32,181 nt of DNA from CAZYXZ01 sp964651395 (GTDB lineage Bacteria > Actinomycetota > Actinomycetes > BP-191): assembly GCA_964651395.1 (NCBI GenBank), contig CAZYXZ010000036.1, positions 1 through 32,181 on the forward strand. The letters are read 5' to 3'. A program made the position numbers and the translations under genes. Positions 9,002 through 16,099 of the stretch are shown here, piece after piece. Position 1 is the stretch's first letter, and each line of letters starts with the position of its first letter. A model generated the notes under the pieces. That model did not search any database. It worked only from the letters and a program-made list of their open reading frames with translations, and was not told the origin of the DNA.

Positions 9002-10290
9002 GCCTGCCGGTGCTCCTCGCCGTGACCGACCCGCGGTACGAGGAGGGCCTGGTCGACGCGCTGGAGCACCGCGACCTCGGCGTCACCGTCGTACGGCGGT
9101 GCGTCGACGTCGCCGACCTGCTCGCGACCGCGGCCGCGGGCACCGCGCGTGCCGCGGTGCTCTCCGGCGACCTCCGGAGGCTGGACCGGGACGCACTGTC
9201 CCGGCTGGCCGTGGCGGGCCTCGCGGTCGTCGGCGTCGTGCCGCAGCGTGACGACGCCGTGGCGGCCCGCCTGCGCAGCCTCGGCGTCTTCCATCTGCTG
9301 CCGGTCGGGTCGGACGCGCAGCTGGTGTCGCAGACGGTGCACGAGGCGGTCGCGGCCAGTCCCGGCGTCGCACCGGTCGGCCTGGCGCCGGGCGCTGCGG
9401 CCCTCCCCGAGCCGATCGGGCCGGCCGACGTCGTAGCGGACCTGCCGGCCGAGCCGCGCGCGGCGGGGCCCGGGATCGTCGCCGTGTGGGGTCCGACCGG
9501 CGCGCCGGGCCGGACCACCGTCGCGGTGAACCTCGCCGCCGAGCTGGCCGACCTCGGGGTGGGCACCGCGCTCGTGGACGCGGACACCTACGGCGGCAGT
9601 GTCGCGATGCACCTTGGGCTGCTCGACGAGTCCGCCGGGGTGTCCGCGGCGTGCCGGGCGGCGGAGGACGGCGCGCTGTCCGCGGAGGCGCTCGCCGGGC
9701 ACTGCCGGCAGCTCGCGCCGCGGCTGCGCGTGCTGACCGGCCTGACCCGCGCCGACCGCTGGCCGGAGCTCCGGCCGGCGGCGTACCAGGCTGTCCTCGG
9801 CGGGCTCCGCGAGCTGGCCCCGGCGGTCGTGGTCGACTGCGGCTTCTGCCTGGAGCAGGACGAGGAGTTCGGCTACGACGGCCCGGTCGCGCGGCGCAAC
9901 GGCGCGACCCTGGCCACCTTGGCCGCGGCCGATGTCGTGGTCGCGGTCGGCGGCGCGGACCCGGTCGGCCTGGTCCGGCTGGTGCGCGGCGTCGGCGAGC
10001 TCACCGACTGGTTGCCCGACGCGCGGGTGCTCCTGGTCGCCAACCGCGTACGCGGGTCCGTGCAGCCCGGCAACCCGGTCACCGAGGTCACGGGCGTGCT
10101 GACCCGCCACACGGGCCGCCGGCCCGCCGCGCTCGTGCCGGACGACGCCGGTGCCTGTGACGCGGCGCTGCGCGCGGGCCAGCCGCTGCGGGCGGTGGCG
10201 AAGGGCTCTCCGGCGCGGAGGGCGCTGCGCGGGCTTGCCGAGTCGTTGGTCCCGGCGCCGCGCAGGCGAGGCCGGCGGCGCCGGCCGTAA
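8998..10290 (+). CDS. CpaE/MinD-like ATPase with degenerate P-loop
   Basis: A 430-residue protein. Residues about 1-110 look like a receiver-type pseudo-domain (LLAVTDPRYEEGLVDALEHR ... VVGVVPQRDD). From about 160 comes a ParA/MinD fold: P-loop WGPTGAPGRTT (about 162-174), switch ALVDADTYGG, and VVVDCGFCLE as the Walker-B-like strand. The signature lysine of the deviant Walker A motif and the canonical P-loop lysine are both absent; the latter position is Arg172. ATP hydrolysis may therefore be weak or lost, although related actinobacterial proteins, from memory, share GRT. The C-terminus is strongly basic (RRRGRRRRP), suggesting membrane or nucleic-acid contact. GTG 8998 overlaps the SAF gene stop. 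The two together look like a CpaB-CpaE pair without the rest of a Tad system. Confidence 0.87.
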   Translation: MSLPVLLAVTDPRYEEGLVDALEHRDLGVTVVRRCVDVADLLATAAAGTARAAVLSGDLRRLDRDALSRLAVAGLAVVGVVPQRDDAVAARLRSLGVFHLLPVGSDAQLVSQTVHEAVAASPGVAPVGLAPGAAALPEPIGPADVVADLPAEPRAAGPGIVAVWGPTGAPGRTTVAVNLAAELADLGVGTALVDADTYGGSVAMHLGLLDESAGVSAACRAAEDGALSAEALAGHCRQLAPRLRVLTGLTRADRWPELRPAAYQAVLGGLRELAPAVVVDCGFCLEQDEEFGYDGPVARRNGATLATLAAADVVVAVGGADPVGLVRLVRGVGELTDWLPDARVLLVANRVRGSVQPGNPVTEVTGVLTRHTGRRPAALVPDDAGACDAALRAGQPLRAVAKGSPARRALRGLAESLVPAPRRRGRRRRP

Positions 10291-10307
10291 CGGCGCGGGA
10301 AACTCGC

Positions 10308-10334
10308 TATAGACATGGTTAGTAAACCTTCCTA
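10308..10334 (+). promoter_or_regulatory. Putative promoter -10 and operator-like dyad before the glycoside hydrolase gene
   Basis: TATAGA (10308-10313) is a plausible -10 box, predicting a start near 10320. There, a 15-bp imperfect dyad, TAGTAAACCTTCCTA (10320-10334), has five of seven positions paired. The AT-rich dyad at the transcription start suggests a repressor site. No good -35 is visible. Confidence 0.45.
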
Positions 10335-10374
10335 TCGTCCGTCCGAACCGACGTGCGGATATGGGGGAAGGCAC

Positions 10375-12498
10375 ATGACGGAACGAGACCTGTCCCGGCG
10401 GTCCCTGATCCAAGGAGCGGCGGCAGCGGGAGTGCTGCTGTCCACGGCCCCGCTGCTCAAGGGCGAACGCAGCGCGCACGCCTCGGTCTGGCCGCCCAGC
10501 CCGACAGATCTCGTCTTCGACCAGAACCTCCTGGTCGACACCAACGCCCTGCACGCCAGCGGCCTGCGCCGCAACAGCGGGCCCACCGGCGGCTACCTCA
10601 GCGGGTCGGTGGCCAAGGCGCAGGTGCCGGCCGGCTCCCCGCTGCGCGTCGAGTTCCCCGGTGTGAAGGCCGCCGTCGTAGCGCCGATTGCGGGCACGTT
10701 GCCGCGGGACGAGTACACGGTCCAGCTCGACGTCATCAACGACACGGGCGTCGACTTCGCGACCGCCCCCTTCCCAGGTGCACAGATCTTCTTCATCGCG
10801 AACGCCGTGATGCTCTGGCGCTACGCCGCCAACGGCATCGCACTGAACAACTTCAACACCGGCCAGGGCGTGACCATGACCATTCCGGCCGGCGCCTGGC
10901 CGGCCGGCACGTCACAGACGTTCACCCTCTGGGTGCGGCGCAGTGACAACGTGCTGTGGCTCATGCGCGGCACGGACTTCGCCGGCCGGGCGATTGCCGG
11001 CGCACCCACGGCCTTCCCCCCGGTCGGCTGGCCGCCGTCGGGCATCGACGACGGCATCCAGATCGGCGGCGCGGACGTGGCCTCGCAGCCGTTCGACATC
11101 GCCAACACGCAGATCCACCGCTACTTCTGGCCGTACGACACCGCGCCGGTGAACACGCCACCGACGGTCACGGTCAACGCGGCGGCGACCCAGGGCGCCT
11201 GGCCGCAGGGCCGCGGCGGCCACCTTCCGCTCTACCAGGGCTTCTTCGCCGTTCCGGAGACCCAGCAGGCGATCCGTGACCAGCAGCTCAGCCTCGTGCT
11301 CGACCAGGCGGGGAGCCAGCACGTGCGTTTCGCCGGACCGATGCAGTACGTCGGCATCACCAAGGTCGGCCAGAACTTCACCTACAACTGGACGACTCTC
11401 GACCAGAAGATCGACGTGCTGATCGCCAGCCGGCCCAACGCCAAGCTGCACCTCTGTCTCGACTACTGCCCGCCGATTCTGCAGCCGGTCGGCGGCAACC
11501 AGTTCTCGCCGCCCACGAGCTTCTCGAACTGGGCGACCATCGCGACGGCGATCGTCGGTCACGTCAAGACCCGGTACGGCGCCAAGTTCGCCTCGTGCAC
11601 GCTGTGGAACGAGCCGGACCTCAGCAACTACTGGACCGGCACCCAGGCGCAGATCTACAGCCTGTGGTCGCAGACCCAGACCAAGCTCATCGCCTCGCAC
11701 CCGGACAAGAAGATGGGCTGCCCGGAGTTCGCCTACGAGGCCGGGGCCGTCAACTTCTTCAACTGGCTGGCCGGGCAGTCCGCCACGCTGAAGAACTCGG
11801 TCACCGCGATCTACCTCCACGACTTCCAGCAGAACCTCAACCTGCTGCGCAGCCACATGAAGAACGTCCGGACCGCGGCCACCAACGCCGGGGTTCCCGC
11901 GTCCGTTCCGATGCGGATCACGGAGTACAACATCCGGCTCGGGCAGATCAACGAATGGATGCTCGACGCGAACTCCTGGTACAGGACGCAGCCCGAGCAC
12001 TTCCTCAACGAGTACGCCGCGGCGTACTGCCTGGCCTTCGTCTGGGAGGCGCTGGAGCAGGACAACGTCGACGTGTTCAGCCTGGCGGCGACCGGTTGTG
12101 CCGAGCTGTCGTGGGGCAAGCAGGCGATCGTGTCGTGCACCGACCCGGTCGTGCCCTACGGCACCTGGAGCACGCTCGCGTTGCTCAACAAGCTCAGCGG
12201 CAACCGCGTCTCCGCAACGTCCAACTGGCCGTCGGTGCGCGTCCTCGCGACGAAGAACGGGACGACGACGACGCTCGTCTACTCGAGCTTCAAACCGTCA
12301 CGCGGGCTGGTCGACAACCAGACGTTCGCGATCTCGTGGAGCGGCCTGCCGGCCACCTACACGTGGACGCACTGGCAGTACGACAAGGACAGCCAGTCGG
12401 GCGGGAAGATGGTCGTCGTCGCCACGGGCAACCAGACGAACCTGCCCACGAGCGTCACCGTCGGCGCCCTGGGCATCGGCGGTATCCAGATCGTCTAG
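10375..12498 (+). CDS. Tat-exported clan GH-A glycoside hydrolase (GH39-like)
   Basis: A 707-residue secreted enzyme, probably acting on an extracellular polysaccharide. The N-terminus has a twin-arginine signal (SRRSLIQ at residues 7-13, hydrophobic AAAAGVLLSTAPLL, AHAS cleavage region), so it is exported folded. Residues about 45-260 form a beta-rich region that may bind carbohydrate. A TIM-barrel catalytic domain follows: the general acid is probably Glu413 in LWNEPDLSNYW, and the nucleophile Glu517 in MRITEYNIR, about 100 residues apart as in clan GH-A retaining enzymes. A small C-terminal beta domain follows. The WNEP and ITEYN signatures fit GH39 or a neighbouring family; the substrate is unknown. 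ATG 10375 is preferred over the upstream ATG 10315 because GGGGGAAGG precedes it and the Tat motif begins there. It is monocistronic. Confidence 0.85.
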   Translation: MTERDLSRRSLIQGAAAAGVLLSTAPLLKGERSAHASVWPPSPTDLVFDQNLLVDTNALHASGLRRNSGPTGGYLSGSVAKAQVPAGSPLRVEFPGVKAAVVAPIAGTLPRDEYTVQLDVINDTGVDFATAPFPGAQIFFIANAVMLWRYAANGIALNNFNTGQGVTMTIPAGAWPAGTSQTFTLWVRRSDNVLWLMRGTDFAGRAIAGAPTAFPPVGWPPSGIDDGIQIGGADVASQPFDIANTQIHRYFWPYDTAPVNTPPTVTVNAAATQGAWPQGRGGHLPLYQGFFAVPETQQAIRDQQLSLVLDQAGSQHVRFAGPMQYVGITKVGQNFTYNWTTLDQKIDVLIASRPNAKLHLCLDYCPPILQPVGGNQFSPPTSFSNWATIATAIVGHVKTRYGAKFASCTLWNEPDLSNYWTGTQAQIYSLWSQTQTKLIASHPDKKMGCPEFAYEAGAVNFFNWLAGQSATLKNSVTAIYLHDFQQNLNLLRSHMKNVRTAATNAGVPASVPMRITEYNIRLGQINEWMLDANSWYRTQPEHFLNEYAAAYCLAFVWEALEQDNVDVFSLAATGCAELSWGKQAIVSCTDPVVPYGTWSTLALLNKLSGNRVSATSNWPSVRVLATKNGTTTTLVYSSFKPSRGLVDNQTFAISWSGLPATYTWTHWQYDKDSQSGGKMVVVATGNQTNLPTSVTVGALGIGGIQIV

Positions 12499-12525
12499 GC
12501 GGCACAGCAACAGGAACACGAGAGG

Positions 12526-12573
12526 ACGGCCGCGGGCGGGGTTTGGGGTACCCGCTCCGCGGAGGAGGCGCGG
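12526..12573. repeat. Dispersed repeat, copy A (shared with 24,219-24,263)
   Basis: This 48-bp GC-rich intergenic segment matches the reverse complement of 24,219-24,263 at 43 of 48 aligned columns, with two substitutions and three single-base gaps. It contains a GCGGG...CCCGC stem. A related shorter unit (GCGGG...GCCCGC) follows at about 12,570-12,588, so the element may be a composite of two units. Confidence 0.75.
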
Positions 12574-12603
12574 GTTGGGGTGCCCGCGACGGGGATGTGA
12601 CAG

Positions 12604-12675
12604 CGCCCCCGGCAGGAATCGAACCTGCGCCCCCGCCTCCGGAGGGCGGTGCTCTATCCGCTGAGCTACGGGGGC
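12604..12675 (-). tRNA. tRNA-Arg, anticodon CCG
   Basis: The minus strand folds into a full cloverleaf: acceptor arms GCCCCCG/CGGGGGC, D-stem GCTC/GAGC, anticodon stem CCGCC/GGCGG with loop CTCCGGA (anticodon CCG, reading CGG), variable loop of four bases, T-stem GCAGG/CCTGC with TTCGATT. The discriminator base is G and CCA is not encoded. CGG is a frequent Arg codon in this window, and argS lies 460 bp away on the other strand. Confidence 0.96.
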
Positions 12676-12692
12676 TCGGGATGCGAGGCAGA

Positions 12693-12702
12693 ACTGTAGC
12701 CT
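12693..12702. promoter_or_regulatory. Overlapping divergent -10 boxes (tRNA-Arg and response regulator)
   Basis: On the minus strand TACAGT (12698-12693) is a fair -10 for the tRNA, whose 5' end lies 18 bases on. On the plus strand TAGCCT (12697-12702) ends six bases before GTG 12709 of the response regulator, implying a leaderless transcript. The two boxes share two base pairs, so polymerases should compete. Confidence 0.5.
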
Positions 12703-12708
12703 GCCGCA

Positions 12709-13092
12709 GTGATGGCGACATCAGAGGGCCGGGTGCTCGTCGTCGACGACGACGCCGTGATTCGCCAGCTGATCACCGTGAACCTCGAGCTCGAGGGATT
12801 CGAGGTGTTCACCGCCGAGGACGGCATCGACTGCCTCGAGAAGGTCCGGGAGCTCGACCCGGACGTCGTGACGCTCGACATCATGATGCCGCGCATGGAC
12901 GGCTGGGAGACCGCGGCCCGGCTCCGACAGGACCCGGAGACCGCGCACGTCAAGGTGATGCTCCTGAGCGCCCGCGCGCAGGAAGCGGACCTGCGTCGCG
13001 GTCGCGGCCTCGGCGTGGACGCGTACCTGACAAAGCCGTTCGATCCGGAAGAGTTGCTGGACATGGTCCGGGGGCTGATCGGCCCGCGGTAA
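12709..13092 (+). CDS. Single-domain response regulator (receiver only)
   Basis: A 127-residue CheY-like receiver without an output domain. The acidic triad is at Asp13-15, the phosphoacceptor Asp57 in LDIMMPRMDG, the conserved Ser87 in LLSARA and Lys109 in YLTKPF, so all active-site residues are present. It should be phosphorylated by a histidine kinase encoded elsewhere and act through protein contact. The helix-5 region (FDPEELLDMVRGLI) is intact. GTG 12709 is chosen over ATG 12712 because TAGCCT ends exactly six bases upstream, the same layout as for argS. It lies between tRNA-Arg and argS, with 41 bp before argS; argS seems to have its own promoter. There is no kinase gene in the window, so it is an orphan. 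Confidence 0.93.
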   Translation: MMATSEGRVLVVDDDAVIRQLITVNLELEGFEVFTAEDGIDCLEKVRELDPDVVTLDIMMPRMDGWETAARLRQDPETAHVKVMLLSARAQEADLRRGRGLGVDAYLTKPFDPEELLDMVRGLIGPR

Positions 13093-13127
13093 ACCCGCCG
13101 GGTCGTGCGTAAACCCTGCGATAGCCT
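13089..13127 (+). promoter_or_regulatory. argS promoter region with GTAAACCC direct repeat
   Basis: GTAAACCC occurs at 13089-13096 (overlapping the response-regulator stop) and 13109-13116, exactly 20 bp or two helical turns apart. TAGCCT (13122-13127), a plausible -10, ends six bases before ATG 13134, so the argS-lysA-hom-thrC message is probably leaderless. The repeats bracket the -35 area and may bind a regulator. Confidence 0.5.
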
Positions 13128-13133
13128 CGGTGC

Positions 13134-14789
13134 ATGACGCCCGCCGAGCTGGCCGAGGTGCTGCTCGCCGCGGTACGGCGGGCAGTCGAGTCCGGCGCGC
13201 TCGAGGCCGAGGTGCCCGCGTCGGTGCACGTTGAACGGCCGCGGCAGCGCGAGCACGGCGACTACGCGACCAACGTGGCGCTGCAGCTGGCGAAGGCCGC
13301 CGGCCGGCCGCCGCGTGACGTCGCCGAGGTGGTCAAGAGCCACATCGACGACCCGCGCGTCGCCTCCGTGGACATCGCCGGGCCGGGCTTCCTCAACATC
13401 CGCCTCGCCGAGGCCGCGCTCGGCGAGCTCGCGCGCACCGTCGTCACGGCGGGCGCGGACTTCGGCCACACCGACCTCGGCAACAAGCGCAAGGTCAACC
13501 TGGAGTTCGTCAGCGCGAACCCGACGGGCCCCATCCACCTCGGCGGCGCGCGGTGGGCGGCGGTGGGCGACTCCCTGGCGCGGCTGCTCCAGGCGACCGG
13601 CTACGACGTCACGCGCGAGTACTACTTCAACGACCACGGCGCGCAGATCGACCGGTTCGCGCTCTCGCTGCTGGCCCGGGCCAAGGGCGAGTCGCCACCC
13701 GAGGACGGCTACGCCGGCGCCTACGTCGACGAGATCGCGCAGACGCTGCTGGCGAAGGAGCCGGGCCTGCTCGACCTGCCGCCTGACGAGGCGCAGGAGT
13801 TCTGCCGGCGCGAGGGCGTCGAGCTCATGTTCACCGAGATCAAGCGCAGCCTGCACGACTTCGGCGTCGACTTCGACGTGTTCGCGCACGAGGCCGCGCT
13901 GCACGAGTCCGGCGCCGTCGAGCGCGCGGTGGAGCGGTTGCGGCAGCGCGGCCACATCGACGACAAGGACGGCGCCGTCTGGCTGCGGACCACGGACTTC
14001 GGCGACGACAAGGACCGTGTGGTCATCAAGAGCGACGGCCAGCCGTCGTACTTCTCCGGCGACATCGCGTACTACCTCGACAAGCGTGAGCGCGGCTTCG
14101 AGGTCGAGATCATCTTCCTGGGCGCGGACCATCACGGCTACATCGCGCGGCTGATGGCGATGGTGGCCGCGCTGGGCGACACGCCGTACGAGAACCTGCA
14201 GATCCTGATCGGCCAGTTCGTCCGGCTGGTCAAGGACGGCGAGCCGGTCCGCATGAGCAAGCGCGCCGGCAACGTCGTCGTCATGGACGACCTGGTCGAG
14301 GCGGTCGGCGTCGACGCCGCGCGCTACGCGCTCGCGCGGTCGAGCGTCGACTCGATGCTCGACATCGACCTCGACCTGCTGACCCGGCAGGCCAGCGACA
14401 ACCCGGTCTTCTACGTGCAGTACGCCCACGCGCGCATCGCCTCGTTGCTGCGCCATGCCGCGGAGGTCGGCGCGACGCTCGGCACCGAGTACGACCCGGC
14501 CCTGCTCTCCCACGAGAAGGAGAGCGACCTGCTGCGTGCGCTGGGCGAGTTCCCCCGCGTCGTGTCGAGCGCGGCGGAGCTGCGGGAGCCGCACCGCGTG
14601 GCGCGCTACCTCGAGGAGCTGGCCGGCATCTACCACCGCTTCTACGACGCGTGCCGCGTGCTGCCCGGCGCAGAGGGCGAGCCGGCCGCCGAGCTGACCC
14701 GCGCCCGGCTGTGGCTGTGCGAGGCGACCCGCACGGTGCTGGCCAACGGGCTGGGCCTGCTCGGTGTGACCGCGCCGGAGCGGATGTGA
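13134..14789 (+). CDS. argS: Arginyl-tRNA synthetase
   Basis: A 551-residue class I aminoacyl-tRNA synthetase that charges tRNA-Arg. The N-terminal Add1 domain (residues about 1-110) recognises the tRNA D-loop. The HIGH signature is in SANPTGPIHLGG (His135), followed by the catalytic core (YYFNDHGAQIDRFA; FLGADHHGYIARLMAM). The KMSKS-like loop is RMSKRAGN at residues 373-380. The C-terminal DALR anticodon-binding domain starts near QYAHARI and ends with ANGLGLLGVTAPERM, the typical C-terminal VTAPERM of the family. Length is normal for bacterial ArgRS. It is the first gene of argS-lysA-hom-thrC; its TGA overlaps the lysA GTG by four bases. Its substrate tRNA-Arg(CCG) is encoded just upstream on the opposite strand. 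Identification is certain. Confidence 0.98.
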   Translation: MTPAELAEVLLAAVRRAVESGALEAEVPASVHVERPRQREHGDYATNVALQLAKAAGRPPRDVAEVVKSHIDDPRVASVDIAGPGFLNIRLAEAALGELARTVVTAGADFGHTDLGNKRKVNLEFVSANPTGPIHLGGARWAAVGDSLARLLQATGYDVTREYYFNDHGAQIDRFALSLLARAKGESPPEDGYAGAYVDEIAQTLLAKEPGLLDLPPDEAQEFCRREGVELMFTEIKRSLHDFGVDFDVFAHEAALHESGAVERAVERLRQRGHIDDKDGAVWLRTTDFGDDKDRVVIKSDGQPSYFSGDIAYYLDKRERGFEVEIIFLGADHHGYIARLMAMVAALGDTPYENLQILIGQFVRLVKDGEPVRMSKRAGNVVVMDDLVEAVGVDAARYALARSSVDSMLDIDLDLLTRQASDNPVFYVQYAHARIASLLRHAAEVGATLGTEYDPALLSHEKESDLLRALGEFPRVVSSAAELREPHRVARYLEELAGIYHRFYDACRVLPGAEGEPAAELTRARLWLCEATRTVLANGLGLLGVTAPERM

Positions 14790-16099
14790 CGACGCCCGCG
14801 CTGGAGCCGTCGGTCTGGCCGGTCTCGGCGACCACCGGGCCGGACGGCGTGCTGCAGATCGGCGGCGTCGCGGTCACCGACCTGGCCCGCGAGTTCGGCA
14901 CACCCGCGCTCGTCCTGGACGAGGCGGACTTCCGGCACCGGGCTGCCACATGGGCCGAGGCCTTCGCCTTCGGCCTGCCGTACTACGCCGGCAAGGCCTT
15001 CCTCTGCACCACCGTCGCGCGCTGGGTCGACGAGCTCGGGCTCGGCCTCGACGTGTGCACCGGTGGCGAGCTGGCCGTCGCGGAGCGGGCCGGCTTCCCG
15101 ATGGACCGGGTCATCTTCCACGGCAACAACAAGTCGGTGGCCGAGCTGCGCCGGGCCGTGACGCTCGGCGTCGCGCGGATCGTCGTCGACTCCACGGAGG
15201 AGATCGAGCGCCTCGCCGTCATCGCCGGCGAGGCGGGGGTGTCGCAGCGCGTGCAGATCCGGGTCACCCCTGGCGTCGAGGCGCACACCCACGAGTACGT
15301 CCAGACCGGCCAGGAGGACCAGAAGTTCGGCTTCTCGCTGTCCTCCGGTGCCGCGGCGAAGGCCGTCGCGCAGGTCGCGGCGGCGTCGTCGCTGCGTCTC
15401 GTCGGCCTGCATGCGCACATCGGCTCGCAGATCTTCGAGACGCAGGGCTTCGCGCTCGCCGTCCATCGCATGGTCGGCCTGCTGGCGCAGGTGCGCGACG
15501 ACATCGACGCCGACCCGGTCGAGCTGAACATGGGCGGCGGGCTCGGCATCGCCTACACCGACGCGGACGCGCCGATGACGGTCGAGGAGTTCGCGGCTCG
15601 GCTGCGCGACCAGGTGGCCACGGAGGCCGAGGCAGCCGGCATCGCGACGCCGCTGCTCTCGGTCGAGCCCGGCCGCGCGATCTCCGGCCCCACCACCGTG
15701 ACGGTCTACGAGGTGGGCACGATCAAGGAGCTGCCCGGCCTGCGCACCTACGTCAGCGTCGACGGCGGGATGAGCGACAACATCCGCACCGTCCTCTACG
15801 GGGCGCACTACACCGCGCGGCTGGCCAGCCGGTCCTCGGACGCACCGCTGCGCACCGTGACCCTGGTCGGCAAGCACTGCGAGAGCGGCGACCTGCTGAT
15901 CCGCGACGTCGGGCTGCCCGCGGACCTCGCGCCCGGCGACCTGCTCGCCGTACCGGCCACCGGTGCCTACGTCCGCGCCATGGCCAGCAACTACAACCAC
16001 GTCGGACGGCCGCCCGTCGTGGCCGTGAGAGACGGCATGGCCCGGGTCATCGTGCGCCGCGAGACCGAAGACGACCTCTTGCGCTTGGACGAGGAATGA
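14786..16099 (+). CDS. lysA: Diaminopimelate decarboxylase
   Basis: A 437-residue PLP enzyme making L-lysine from meso-diaminopimelate, the last step of lysine synthesis. It is a fold-type III (alanine racemase-like) protein: the PLP lysine is Lys70 in YYAGKAF, the phosphate-binding Gly-rich loop is in LNMGGGLGIAY, and the active-site segment HCESGDLL contributes the conserved Cys from the partner subunit. GLHAHIGSQI and SVEPGRAI are further family motifs. GTG 14786 is chosen because it overlaps the argS stop as GTGA and yields the usual N-terminus; the longer open frame runs inside argS. It is followed by hom with an ATGA overlap, so four genes are translationally coupled. Length is normal. 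Confidence 0.97.
   Translation: MTTPALEPSVWPVSATTGPDGVLQIGGVAVTDLAREFGTPALVLDEADFRHRAATWAEAFAFGLPYYAGKAFLCTTVARWVDELGLGLDVCTGGELAVAERAGFPMDRVIFHGNNKSVAELRRAVTLGVARIVVDSTEEIERLAVIAGEAGVSQRVQIRVTPGVEAHTHEYVQTGQEDQKFGFSLSSGAAAKAVAQVAAASSLRLVGLHAHIGSQIFETQGFALAVHRMVGLLAQVRDDIDADPVELNMGGGLGIAYTDADAPMTVEEFAARLRDQVATEAEAAGIATPLLSVEPGRAISGPTTVTVYEVGTIKELPGLRTYVSVDGGMSDNIRTVLYGAHYTARLASRSSDAPLRTVTLVGKHCESGDLLIRDVGLPADLAPGDLLAVPATGAYVRAMASNYNHVGRPPVVAVRDGMARVIVRRETEDDLLRLDEE

Noticed and set aside
10315..10374. Upstream ATG extending the glycoside hydrolase by 20 residues
   Set aside because: No ribosome-binding site; it would bury the twin-arginine signal, and the codons overlap the operator-like dyad.
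12604..12675. tRNA-Arg as a site of integration
   Set aside because: No integrase gene and no duplicated tRNA 3' end found in the window; the repeat at 12,526 does not match the tRNA.
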